DNA of 10,699 nt, from positions 1-10,699 of the forward strand of contig JASLGJ010000381.1 in the NCBI GenBank assembly GCA_030150085.1. Direction: 5' to 3'. Positions 1 to 6,456 of this stretch are shown piece after piece. The position numbers and the translations under genes were made by a program. The stretch's first letter is position 1, and the number at the start of each line of letters is the position of its first letter. The notes below the pieces were generated by a model. That model worked only from the letters and a program-made list of their open reading frames with translations, was not told the DNA's origin and searched no databases. Source of the DNA: Candidatus Elarobacter sp. GTDB taxonomy: Bacteria > Vulcanimicrobiota > Vulcanimicrobiia > Vulcanimicrobiales > Vulcanimicrobiaceae.

Positions 1-586
1 CAAGCGCGGCGACGAGATCCTCTCGATGTCCAAGCGCGCGGGCACGCTGCTCACGCTGGCCGACGTGATCGACGAGGTCGGCGTCGACGCGGCGCGCTTC
101 TTCTTCGTCATGCTCTCCACCGACCAGCCGCTGACGTTCGACCTGGAGCTGGCCAAGAAGCAGTCCAACGACAACCCGGTGTTCTACGTGCAGTACGGCC
201 ACGCGCGCATCGCCTCGGTGCTGCGCAAGGCACGCGAGAACGCGCCCGGCGCGCTCGCCGCGGCGGAACGCGGCGAACATCTCGACCGGCTGGTCGAGCC
301 GGCGGAGCTGGCCCTGGCGCGCCGGCTGGCCGATTTCGGCGCGACCGTGGCGGGCGCCGCGCGGGCCCGCGCGCCGCACCGCCTGACCAAGTACGCGCGC
401 GACCTGGCGGGCGAGTTCCACCAGTTTTACGACGCCTGCCGGGTGCTCACCGAGGACGCGCCGCTGACCGCGGCCCGCCTGGGCCTGGCCATCGCGACCA
501 AGACCGTGCTCGCCACCACGCTCGCGCTGTGCGGGGTGAGCGCGCCGGAGTCGATGGAGCGCACGACATCGGATACGGCCGCGTAG
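1..586 (+). CDS. argS: Arginyl-tRNA synthetase, C-terminal part (partial)
   Basis: This is the 3' end of a cytoplasmic class Ia arginyl-tRNA synthetase, which charges tRNA-Arg with arginine using ATP. The reading frame is open from base 2, so the gene begins upstream of the window. The KMSKS-type loop is visible as LSMSKRAGTLLTL near the start, followed by the VIDEVGVDAARFFFVMLS and FDLELAKKQSNDNPVFYVQY segments typical of ArgRS. The rest (about 130 residues) is the helical DALR anticodon-binding domain, with HQFYDACRVL and a normal terminus near ALCGVSAPE. The catalytic Rossmann core and HIGH motif lie outside the window. The stop is TAG at 584-586. The SDR gene follows 46 bp later on the same strand and may be cotranscribed. 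Recognition is secure; only the 5' boundary is missing. Confidence 0.95.
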   Translation, partial: KRGDEILSMSKRAGTLLTLADVIDEVGVDAARFFFVMLSTDQPLTFDLELAKKQSNDNPVFYVQYGHARIASVLRKARENAPGALAAAERGEHLDRLVEPAELALARRLADFGATVAGAARARAPHRLTKYARDLAGEFHQFYDACRVLTEDAPLTAARLGLAIATKTVLATTLALCGVSAPESMERTTSDTAA

Positions 587-632
587 TGGTCTGCGAGACC
601 GCCAGCGCCCGGGGCGAGCGGAGGACGAGCGC

Positions 633-1628
633 GTGCGCGTGCTGATGCTGGGCGGAACGGTGTTCCTGGGGCGGCACACCGTCGAGGCGCTGCTCGCGCG
701 CGGGCACGAGGTGACGCTGTTCCACCGCGGGCAGCGCGGAGTCGACCTGTTCCCGCAGTTGGAACGCGTGCTGGGCGACCGCCTGACGGACCTCGACCGC
801 CTGCCGGAGGGCGCGCGCTGGGACGCGGTGGTCGACCCCTCGGGCTACGTGCCGGGCGCCGTCGCGACCAGCGCGCGCGCGCTGCGCGAGCGCGCCGAGC
901 ACTACGTCTTCATCTCGACCATCGGCGTCTACGACGCTTCGCTGCCCGCGCTCGACGAGGACAGCCCGCTCGTCGCGCTGCCGGAGGGCGCGTCGCGCGA
1001 GGTGATGACGCTCGAGACGTACAGCCCGCTCAAGGCGCTCTGCGAGCGGGCCGCGGCCGACGCCTTCGGCGCGGAGCGCACGCTGCTGGTGCGGCCGGGG
1101 CTGATCGTCGGGCCCCACGATCCCAGCGACCGCTTCACCTACTGGCCGCTGCGCTTCGCGCGCGGCGGCGACGTGCTGGTGCCCGACGACCTCGACGCCC
1201 CGGTGCAGATCATCGACGCGCGCGACATCGCCGACTTCGTCGTGCGCGCCATCGAGCGGCGCACCGCGGGCGTCGTCAACGCGGTCGGCCCGGCGCAGAC
1301 GCTCACGCTGCGCGAGCTGTTGAGCGCCTGCGCCGACGCGAGCGGCGCGCCCAGCCGCATGGTGCCGGTTCCGCTCGCGGCGCTGGCCGAGCACGGGATC
1401 GGCGAGTGGATCGACCTCCCGGTCTGGATCGATCCCCACGGCGACAGCATCGGCATGCGGGCCGTCTCGACCGCGCGCGGTCTCGCGCTGGGCATGACGT
1501 ACCGCCCGCTCGCGCAGACCGTGGCCGACACGCTGCGCTGGGCGCAAGAAGAACGCGGCGGCGCCCCGCTCAAAGCGGGCCTGACGCCCGAGCGCGAGAA
1601 CGCCGCGCTTGCCGCCGTACCGCGCTAG
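633..1628 (+). CDS. Extended SDR family NAD(P)-dependent epimerase/reductase-like protein
   Basis: This is a 331-residue soluble protein of the extended short-chain dehydrogenase/reductase superfamily. The N-terminus carries a Rossmann nucleotide-binding motif in the variant form GGTVFLGRH (residues 7-15), followed by a basic HRGQRG stretch after beta-2. The active-site region shows ISTIGVY (94-100) and a YSPLK motif (Tyr130, Lys134), matching the catalytic YxxxK. The GGTxFLG signature is shared with a subgroup that includes CSP41-like and uncharacterised NAD-dependent epimerases, so the substrate cannot be named. A sugar nucleotide is possible but unproven. The start is GTG at 633, chosen because GGAGG at 620-624 lies 8 bp upstream and the Rossmann strand begins at once. 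The gene ends against the minus-strand acetyltransferase, sharing CTAG at 1625-1628. Confidence 0.85.
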   Translation: MRVLMLGGTVFLGRHTVEALLARGHEVTLFHRGQRGVDLFPQLERVLGDRLTDLDRLPEGARWDAVVDPSGYVPGAVATSARALRERAEHYVFISTIGVYDASLPALDEDSPLVALPEGASREVMTLETYSPLKALCERAAADAFGAERTLLVRPGLIVGPHDPSDRFTYWPLRFARGGDVLVPDDLDAPVQIIDARDIADFVVRAIERRTAGVVNAVGPAQTLTLRELLSACADASGAPSRMVPVPLAALAEHGIGEWIDLPVWIDPHGDSIGMRAVSTARGLALGMTYRPLAQTVADTLRWAQEERGGAPLKAGLTPERENAALAAVPR

Positions 1629-1972
1629 AGCGGCTTGGTCAGCATGCGGCGCTCGGTGACGAAGCCGGCCGCGTCGTAGAGCGCGCGCGCGGCACGGTTG
1701 TCCTCGGTCACCATCAGGCTCACGTAGGGCAGGCCGCGCGCGCGGGCGGCGACTTCGGCGGCGTCCATGAGCGCGCGGCCCGCACCGCGCCGGCGCGCGA
1801 ACGGCTCGACCGCGGTGTAGGCCACGAAGGCCTGCGGACCGGTCGTCACCTCGTCCGGGACGTCGAACAGCAGCAGCAGGAAGCCGACCTGCACGCCGTG
1901 CTCCTCGGCGATCAGCACCAGGTGGTCGCGGGTGAAGACGAACTCGATCAGGCGGTCGAACGAGTCGACCAC
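1625..1972 (-). CDS. GNAT family N-acetyltransferase (start uncertain; homologous region extends to about 2080)
   Basis: This encodes a GNAT-fold acetyltransferase that would transfer acetyl from acetyl-CoA to an amine on an unknown substrate. The acetyl-CoA pyrophosphate loop is VEPFARRRGAGRALM (RRxGxG/A type), followed by the RimI-like motif B MVTEDNRAARALYDAAGF near the C-terminus. The coordinates use GTG at 1972, the first canonical start in frame, but this would give only 115 residues and lacks the first strand and helix. The same frame continues without a stop up to 2080 as TVRSGGERDRDFVRELGRRS and onward, which looks like a genuine GNAT N-terminus. The codon where the initiator would be expected is GTC (2078-2080), followed by ACG. 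The gene is last in the pyrF-pyrE-hisC cluster. It may be a start-codon mutant, may use a rare start, or may reflect a base error. Confidence 0.75.
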   Translation of the reverse strand: MVDSFDRLIEFVFTRDHLVLIAEEHGVQVGFLLLLFDVPDEVTTGPQAFVAYTAVEPFARRRGAGRALMDAAEVAARARGLPYVSLMVTEDNRAARALYDAAGFVTERRMLTKPL

Positions 1973-2087
1973 GTCGTCGTAGCGCGCGGCGCGCAGCGCC
2001 GAGACGCTGCTCGCGCCGCTGCGCCGCCCCAGCTCGCGGACGAAGTCACGGTCCCGCTCGCCGCCCGAGCGGACCGTGACCGCGGTC

Positions 2088-3185
2088 TCAGGCGTGGGCG
2101 GGAACCAGCGCGGCCAGCGCCTCGACCACCGCCGCGTTGTCCTCGGGGGTGCCGATCGTGATGCGCAGCCGGCCCGGCATGCCCAGCGCGTCGCCGCTGC
2201 GGGTCACGATCCCGCGCTGCATCAGCGCCTCGTAGGCCTCGTTCGCCGTGCCGGGCACCGAGACGGCGTAGAAGTTCGCCGCGGTCGGGTACGCGTGCAG
2301 CCCGATCCGCTCGAACGCCGGGTAGAGATACGCCTTGCCCTGCTCGTTGACGCTCAGCGCGTAGGCGGCCCACTCGCGGTCGTCCAGCGCGGCCAGCGCC
2401 GCCACCGCCGCCGGGCGGGCGAGGTTGAACGGCAGCCGCACGCGCTCGGCGTAGGCCAGCAGGTTGGGGTCGCCCAGCGCGTAGCCGAAGCGCAGCGCGG
2501 CCAGGCCGTAGATCTTGGAGTGCGTGCGCAGCACGATCGTGCCGGGCCGGTCGCGCACGTAGTCGGTGCCCTCGACCGAACCGGCCGGCATGTACTCCTT
2601 GTACGCCTGGTCGATCATCAGGATCACGTTCTCGGGCAGGGCCTTGGCGAAGCGGTCGAAGGCGTCGGCCTCGACCCGCGTCGCGGTCGGGTTGTTCGGG
2701 TCGACCACGACCACGATCTTGGTGCGCGGGGTGACCGCGGCCAGCATCGCGTCGAGGTCGTGCACGCCGTCGCGCAGCGGCACCTTGACCGGCGTGCCGC
2801 CGAAGGTGATCGTGTCGATCGGGTAGAGCGAGAAGGTCGGGTCGGCCACGACCACTTCGTCGCCGTGCGAGACCAGCGCGGTGAAGAGCGTGCGCACGAC
2901 CTCGTTCGAGCCGTGGCCGATCATGACGTGATCGATGCCGAAGCCGTAGGGCTCGGCCAGCCGCGCGCGCAGCGGGCTGTGGTCGTCGTCGACGTACACG
3001 TGCAGCTCGGGCATCGAGCGGAAGGCCGCCTCGGCCAGGGGCGAGGTCCCGAGCGGGTTCTCGTTCGAGGACAGCTTGATGAAACGGTCGAGCCCGTAGC
3101 GCGCCTGGGCCTGCGACACGGTCGTGCCGGGCTTGTACGGCTTGAGGGTGGTGATCTCGGGGCGAACGAGCTTGCTGTAGTCCAC
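2088..3185 (-). CDS. hisC: Histidinol-phosphate aminotransferase (PLP fold type I)
   Basis: This 365-residue protein is a class I/II PLP aminotransferase, most like HisC, which converts imidazole acetol phosphate plus glutamate to L-histidinol phosphate in histidine synthesis. Visible motifs are SNENPLG (40-46), GHGSNEVV (90-97, usually GNGSDE), VDPNNPTAT (161-169), IDQAY (191-195, usually DEAY), the PLP Schiff-base lysine in THSKIYGLAALRFGYA (Lys224, phosphate-binding Arg232), and a C-terminal LRITIG with the substrate-carboxylate Arg. Length is normal for HisC. The start is GTG at 3185, 6 bp after the pyrE stop, with only a weak SD (AGGG). No other his gene is nearby, so a broader aromatic aminotransferase role is possible. 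It is the third gene of the pyrF-pyrE-hisC-GNAT cluster. Confidence 0.85.
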   Translation of the reverse strand: MDYSKLVRPEITTLKPYKPGTTVSQAQARYGLDRFIKLSSNENPLGTSPLAEAAFRSMPELHVYVDDDHSPLRARLAEPYGFGIDHVMIGHGSNEVVRTLFTALVSHGDEVVVADPTFSLYPIDTITFGGTPVKVPLRDGVHDLDAMLAAVTPRTKIVVVVDPNNPTATRVEADAFDRFAKALPENVILMIDQAYKEYMPAGSVEGTDYVRDRPGTIVLRTHSKIYGLAALRFGYALGDPNLLAYAERVRLPFNLARPAAVAALAALDDREWAAYALSVNEQGKAYLYPAFERIGLHAYPTAANFYAVSVPGTANEAYEALMQRGIVTRSGDALGMPGRLRITIGTPEDNAAVVEALAALVPAHA

Positions 3186-3191
3186 GGGACC

Positions 3192-3770
3192 CTACTTCGC
3201 GCTCAGGTAGCGCGAGCCCGGCTCGCTGAGGGCCTGTCCCGCGGCGCACTGCGGGCAGTGCTCGGGATCGTAGGACTCGATGGGCAGGTCGAGCAGGGCG
3301 TGGGTGGGCAGCCCGAAGTCGGCCGGCGCGCGCTGTACGATGACTCCCACTCCGACGACGGTCGCACCGCGCGCGCGCACGACCTCGAGCACCTCGCGCA
3401 CCGAGCCGCCGGTGGTGACCACGTCCTCGACCACGTACGCGCGGTCGTTCGGCCCCAGCGCGAAGCCGCGCCGCAGGACCGGCGCGCCCTGCTCCTTCTC
3501 GACGAAGATGCCCAGCGTGCCGAGCTGGCGGGCCGTCTCGTAGCCCAGCACGATTCCGCCCACCGCCGCGCTCACCACGACCGTCGGCTCGAGCGGCCGA
3601 GCCCGCTCCGCCAGCGCCGCGGCGACGCGCTCGACCAGCGCGGGGTCCTCGAGGATGCGGAACTTCTGCACGAAGCGCTCGGAGTGGCGGCCCGACGAGA
3701 GCCGGAAGTGCCCGCTCAGGATCGCGCCGCGCGCTTCGAGCTCGTGCAGCAGCGTGCCGGCCTCGCTCAT
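3192..3770 (-). CDS. pyrE: Orotate phosphoribosyltransferase
   Basis: This 192-residue cytoplasmic enzyme joins orotate to PRPP to give orotidine 5'-phosphate, the fifth step of pyrimidine synthesis. The N-terminal SGHFRLSSGRHSERFVQK segment is the typical OPRT hood region. EKEQGAPVLRRGFAL corresponds to the flexible catalytic loop area, and YVVEDVVTTGGS is the PRPP-binding signature. The C-terminal EHCPQC and PGSR elements mark the shorter, Thermus/archaeal-like OPRT subgroup rather than the E. coli form. The ATG at 3770 overlaps the pyrF stop in an ATGA (3767-3770), indicating translational coupling. pyrF supplies the next enzyme in the pathway, so the two genes form a coherent UMP-synthesis pair. 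Confidence 0.95.
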   Translation of the reverse strand: MSEAGTLLHELEARGAILSGHFRLSSGRHSERFVQKFRILEDPALVERVAAALAERARPLEPTVVVSAAVGGIVLGYETARQLGTLGIFVEKEQGAPVLRRGFALGPNDRAYVVEDVVTTGGSVREVLEVVRARGATVVGVGVIVQRAPADFGLPTHALLDLPIESYDPEHCPQCAAGQALSEPGSRYLSAK

Positions 3771-4477
3771 CCGCGCAGCTCCGCCAGGATCGCGCGCGCG
3801 GCCTCCAGCGGGTTGCCGTCGGCGGCGATCGGCCGCCCGACGACCGCGTAGTCGACCCCGGCCGCGCGCGCCTCGCGCGGCGTCACGGCGCGCTTCTGGT
3901 CGCCGTGCGCGCTGCCGCCGGGCCGAATCCCGGGGCAGAACGTCCCGAACTCGGTCCCGAAATACGCCTTGAGGTCGGCCGCCTCGCGCGCGCTGCAGAC
4001 CACGCCCGCGCAGCGCGCGTCGCGCGCCAGCGCGGCCAGCCGGGTGACGTTCTCGCCCGGCCCGCCGCTCAGGCCCAGCTCGCCCAGGTCGGTGTCGCCC
4101 AGGCTGGTCAGGAGCGTGACCGCCATGACCTGCGGCACCGGCATGCTCAGCTCGGCCGCGCGCTCGCGCGCCGCTTCGACCGCCGCTTCGAGCATCGCTG
4201 CCCCGCCCAGCGCGTGCGCGGTCAGGATGCGAACGCCCGGCCGCAGCACCGCGCGCACCGCGGCGTGGACGGTGTTGGGGATGTCGTGCAGCTTGAGGTC
4301 GAGCGCGTACGGGGCCGAACGCTCGGCCAAAACCGCCTCGAGCCGGGCGCCGTAGCGGTAATAGGCCTCGTAGCCGACCTTGAAGAGGACGCCGAGCGGG
4401 GCCAGCATGTCGACCAAAGTCGCAGCACGTTCGAAATCGGGAACGTCGAGCGCGACGACCAGTTCGGGGGCGATCAT
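3767..4477 (-). CDS. pyrF: Orotidine 5'-phosphate decarboxylase
   Basis: This 236-residue TIM-barrel enzyme decarboxylates OMP to UMP. It begins with the standard strand VVALDVPD (Asp11), then FKVGYE (Lys33) and the catalytic LDLKLHDIPNTV with Asp60, Lys62 and Asp65. The Lys33-to-Asp60 spacing of 27 equals the Lys44-to-Asp71 spacing of the E. coli enzyme. Later barrel motifs are AVTLLTS, FCPGIRPGG and YAVVGRPI, the phosphate-binding loop. Length and motifs fit group I bacterial ODCase and all key residues are present. It is the first gene of the minus-strand operon. Its ATG at 4477 is preceded by a purine-rich AAGAGAAAG (weak SD). The promoter must lie in the short divergent region 4478-4577. 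Confidence 0.95.
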   Translation of the reverse strand: MIAPELVVALDVPDFERAATLVDMLAPLGVLFKVGYEAYYRYGARLEAVLAERSAPYALDLKLHDIPNTVHAAVRAVLRPGVRILTAHALGGAAMLEAAVEAARERAAELSMPVPQVMAVTLLTSLGDTDLGELGLSGGPGENVTRLAALARDARCAGVVCSAREAADLKAYFGTEFGTFCPGIRPGGSAHGDQKRAVTPREARAAGVDYAVVGRPIAADGNPLEAARAILAELRG

Positions 4478-4500
4478 TTCACAAACTTTCTCTTAATCGC

Positions 4501-4532
4501 TTGCAAGAACTTCGTCTCTGCCGATAACGTTA
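4501..4532 (+). promoter_or_regulatory. Sigma-70-like promoter for the small ORF; palindromic -10 region
   Basis: TTGCAA (4501-4506), 16 bp, then GATAAC (4523-4528) makes a reasonable housekeeping promoter for the small gene starting at 4578. The -10 region includes the 8-bp palindrome TAACGTTA (4525-4532), so a -10-like TAACGT is also readable toward pyrF on the minus strand. I see no convincing minus-strand -35 partner. The stretch is clearly more AT-rich than its surroundings. This is a pattern-based call. Confidence 0.45.
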
Positions 4533-4550
4533 GCAGTGTACCGGTTCTCG

Positions 4551-4570
4551 AAAGGAGAGCCGGAAAGGAG
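4551..4570 (+). promoter_or_regulatory. Tandem Shine-Dalgarno sequences AAAGGAG x2
   Basis: AAAGGAG occurs at 4551-4557 and again at 4564-4570, 13 bp apart, just before the ATG at 4578. The second copy has an optimal 7-bp spacing to that ATG and fixes the start. No start codon lies at a suitable distance after the first copy, so it is either a standby site or a local duplication. Confidence 0.75.
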
Positions 4571-4577
4571 AAACGAG

Positions 4578-4718
4578 ATGCCCGGAATCCAGGTCTTCAA
4601 GACGCTAGCCGACGCGCTTCGAGCGGGCTACCACGTCTACGACCGCACCGAACACGGCTATCTCGTCCGCACGCGGACCGCTTCCGGCTGGGCGATGGCC
4701 CTGGTCAGTTGCCGCTAA
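4578..4718 (+). CDS. Small conserved-looking protein of unknown function (46 aa)
   Basis: I do not recognise a named family. The 46-residue product, beginning MPGIQVFKTLADALRAGYHV and ending with WAMALVSCR, has no signal peptide or TM helix. It looks like a small folded alpha/beta protein: a short amphipathic helix (TLADALRAG) followed by two or three predicted beta strands (HVYDRT, YLVRTRT, WAMALV). Evidence that it is real is strong: its own promoter-like sequence, two AAAGGAG motifs with the nearer at ideal spacing, and a very strong terminator shortly after the stop make a complete monocistronic unit. An in-frame GTG at 4536 would add 14 residues but lies upstream of both SD copies and close to the predicted transcription start, so ATG 4578 is preferred. 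Confidence 0.8.
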   Translation: MPGIQVFKTLADALRAGYHVYDRTEHGYLVRTRTASGWAMALVSCR

Positions 4719-4741
4719 CGTAACCCACGCGCGAACGGAAT

Positions 4742-4787
4742 CGAAGGGGACGAGCCGCCCAGGCGGCTCGTCCCCTTCGTCTTTTCT
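4742..4787 (+). terminator. Strong intrinsic terminator after the small ORF
   Basis: A perfect 18-bp inverted repeat, CGAAGGGGACGAGCCGCC (4742-4759) with its complement at 4762-4779, is separated by only two bases (CA) and followed by TCTTTTCT (4780-4787). Once the tight turn is allowed for, this is a 16-17 bp GC-rich stem with a U-rich tail. It ends transcription from the small gene and also insulates it from the minus-strand gene whose stop lies at 4805-4807. Confidence 0.9.
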
Positions 4788-4804
4788 GCCGGCCGCCCGG
4801 GCGC

Positions 4805-5440
4805 TCAGCGCAGGTCGGGCGGGGCGGGCGGCTTGCCGATCTCCTCGAACGGCGAGCGGCCGGGCTGCTGGGGCTGCCAGGGCGGCGGCGCCCCGAAGCC
4901 CGAGCCGGGCGGCGGGGGCGGTGCGCCCGGGCCGGGCGGGGGCGGGGGCACGTAGCTGGCGCGGGGCCCGCCGACGCCGGGGAGCTGGGCTCCCGAGAGC
5001 AGGGCGATGATGACCTGGGCGATGCCGACGAACATCGGGATCAGCCCGCCCAGCAGCCACGGCCCGCCGTGGAAGCCCGGCGTGAGCGGCGTGCCGCCGA
5101 TGAACGACAGCCCGAGCAGGATCGCGAAGCCGACGAAGGCCGTCCGGATGCCCTTGTAGAGGGCCCGCTGGGGCTCGTCGTCGTAGCCCGCCCAGCCCAC
5201 CGGCCCGGCGGTCTGGGACTGGGCCTGCCAGGCGCCGCCGGCGCCCCAGCCGTTCGCCCCTTGGGCGCGGCGCCAGTCGCGGTAGGCCTTGCGGCCGGCC
5301 CCGGCGGGCGGGACGATCCCGTGGCGGATCATCTCCAGCCGCTCGCGGTGGGCCAGCACCCGGGTCACGATGAAGGCCAGCACGGGCGCGCCGAACAGGA
5401 AGAAGAACAGGGCGATCGGGACGAGGACGTTCTCGAGCAT
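4805..5440 (-). CDS. DUF6249-like membrane protein with proline-rich cytoplasmic tail
   Basis: This 211-residue integral membrane protein has unknown biochemical function. TM1 spans about residues 4-28. It is followed by HRERLEMIRHGIVPP (31-45), a motif typical of small DUF6249-type membrane proteins ('ERxxMIxxGxxP'). A Gly/Trp/Gln-rich linker leads to TM2 (about 100-116) and TM3 (about 127-149). The last 60 residues are Pro/Gly-rich with two PPPPP runs and end PFEEIGKPPAPPDLR, probably disordered and exposed for protein contacts. The ATG at 5440 lies 2 bp after the stop of the upstream solenoid gene, so the two are cotranscribed from the divergent ECF-type promoter. In-frame sequence upstream of 5440 is antisense to other genes and is not part of this protein. 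The family call is by motif only. Confidence 0.8.
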   Translation of the reverse strand: MLENVLVPIALFFFLFGAPVLAFIVTRVLAHRERLEMIRHGIVPPAGAGRKAYRDWRRAQGANGWGAGGAWQAQSQTAGPVGWAGYDDEPQRALYKGIRTAFVGFAILLGLSFIGGTPLTPGFHGGPWLLGGLIPMFVGIAQVIIALLSGAQLPGVGGPRASYVPPPPPGPGAPPPPPGSGFGAPPPWQPQQPGRSPFEEIGKPPAPPDLR

Positions 5441-5442
5441 GG

Positions 5443-6423
5443 CTAGGCGTGCGCTCCCTGGGTGATGGTGATGGAACCGTCGCCGCTGGAGATCTCGAAG
5501 CGGCCCCGGCCGGAACCGATCCGCACGACGCGCTCGTGCCGGACGGCGCCGCCGTCGTCGGCGGACGTGGGGGTGGACTCGGTCAAGCCGGCCGGGAGGT
5601 CGATCCGGCCGTCGCCCGTGCGGGCGGTCAGGGTGGTGTCGCTGTCGGGCGTGTAGGCGAGCCGGACGCGGCCGTCCTTGGTCGCGATCGCGCCCTCGCC
5701 CAGGCGGACGCCGGTGGCCTCGATCCGGCCGTCGTCCGTCCCGGCCGTGAGCCGGTCGGCGACCACCCGGGTCAGGATCAGGCGCCCGTCGGCGGTGTGC
5801 GCGCTGACGTTCGCGCCCTGCACGTCGACCAGCTCCAGCAGGCCGTCGTCGGTGCTCACGTCGAGGTCGCCGCGGTGGTTGCGGACGTGGAGCGAGCCGT
5901 CGCTGTTGTGGGCGGTGAAGCGGGCCCGCAGGCCGCTGGCCTCGACCCGGTCGTCGGCCGACACCTCGACCCGGGCGGCGGGCGGGACGGTGACCGTCAC
6001 CAGGTGCACCAGGCTGCCCATCATCACGTGCAGGCCCGCGTCGCCGGGCGAGCTGACCCGCAGGCCGTCGGCGGTCTGCTCGACCGCGACGTGCCGCACC
6101 TCGCCGCTGACCCAGCCCTCGCGGCGGATCTGCTCCACGACCCGCACCCCCGGAGTGGGCGCGGCCGCGATCACGACCCGCACGTCCTTGACGTCGACCA
6201 CGACGTGCGGGGCCGGGCCGGTGGTGAAGGAGCGGTCGAGCGCCGGCGCCGCCGCGGCGCCGACGCGCGGGCCGAAACCGTGGTGGCCGAAGTGCCCGGG
6301 GCCGAAGCCGCCCGCCCGGGCCGGGCGGGGGCTGAAATCGCCGGTCAGCGAGCGGACCGCGGCCCCCGCGATGGCCAGCTCGACGACGACCAAGGCGCCG
6401 ATGAGGGTCGAGCGAGAAATCAT
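5443..6423 (-). CDS. Membrane-anchored DUF4097-like beta-solenoid protein
   Basis: This 326-residue protein has an N-terminal TM anchor or uncleaved signal (STLIGALVVVELAIAGAAV, about 5-23), then a Gly/His-rich linker (GGFGPGHFGHHGFGPRVG, 38-55), then an extracytoplasmic beta-rich domain. The C-terminal half has a clear repeat: [S/D/A/K/G]DG[S/L/R] plus a hydrophobic strand at 174, 192, 211, 230, 249, 270 and 314, mostly 18-19 residues apart. This is what a right-handed beta-solenoid of the DUF4097 (YvlB/LiaG-like 'putative adhesin') type looks like. No enzymatic motif is seen. The start is ATG 6423, because the hydrophobic anchor begins there and the predicted promoter start point lies within a few bases, making a leaderless mRNA likely. 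An in-frame ATG at 6504 lies upstream of the promoter and is rejected. It is cotranscribed with the DUF6249-like gene. Envelope stress protection is inferred from context. Confidence 0.85.
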   Translation of the reverse strand: MISRSTLIGALVVVELAIAGAAVRSLTGDFSPRPARAGGFGPGHFGHHGFGPRVGAAAAPALDRSFTTGPAPHVVVDVKDVRVVIAAAPTPGVRVVEQIRREGWVSGEVRHVAVEQTADGLRVSSPGDAGLHVMMGSLVHLVTVTVPPAARVEVSADDRVEASGLRARFTAHNSDGSLHVRNHRGDLDVSTDDGLLELVDVQGANVSAHTADGRLILTRVVADRLTAGTDDGRIEATGVRLGEGAIATKDGRVRLAYTPDSDTTLTARTGDGRIDLPAGLTESTPTSADDGGAVRHERVVRIGSGRGRFEISSGDGSITITQGAHA

Positions 6424-6427
6424 GCCC

Positions 6428-6456
6428 CATGTACGACCCGGCCCGCGGTGAGTTTC
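6428..6456 (-). promoter_or_regulatory. ECF-type promoter for the solenoid/DUF6249 operon
   Basis: On the minus strand, GAAAC (6456-6452), 16 bp, then CGTACATG (6435-6428) matches the GAAAC-N16-CGTA core of sigma-W-type promoters. Transcription should start a few bases from the ATG at 6423. It is the mirror image of the promoter facing the sigma gene. Confidence 0.7.

Noticed and set aside
588..600. Small hairpin GGTCT-GCG-AGACC after argS
   Set aside because: Only a 5-bp stem and no T-rich tail follows, so it does not qualify as an intrinsic terminator.
2088..2095. Programmed +1 frameshift at the hisC stop producing a HisC-GNAT fusion, as in prfB
   Set aside because: The site reads GCC TGA G and lacks the slippery CTT TGA C and upstream SD of prfB; shifted pairing would be poor. 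A lost or rare start codon is simpler.
2076..3851. A 591-codon plus-strand frame opposite hisC and pyrE
   Set aside because: It is Arg/His/Val-rich noise antisense to two clear enzymes and has no domain signature.
4536..4577. GTG 4536 as the start of the small ORF
   Set aside because: It lies upstream of both Shine-Dalgarno copies and almost on top of the predicted transcription start; ATG 4578 has an ideal ribosome binding site.
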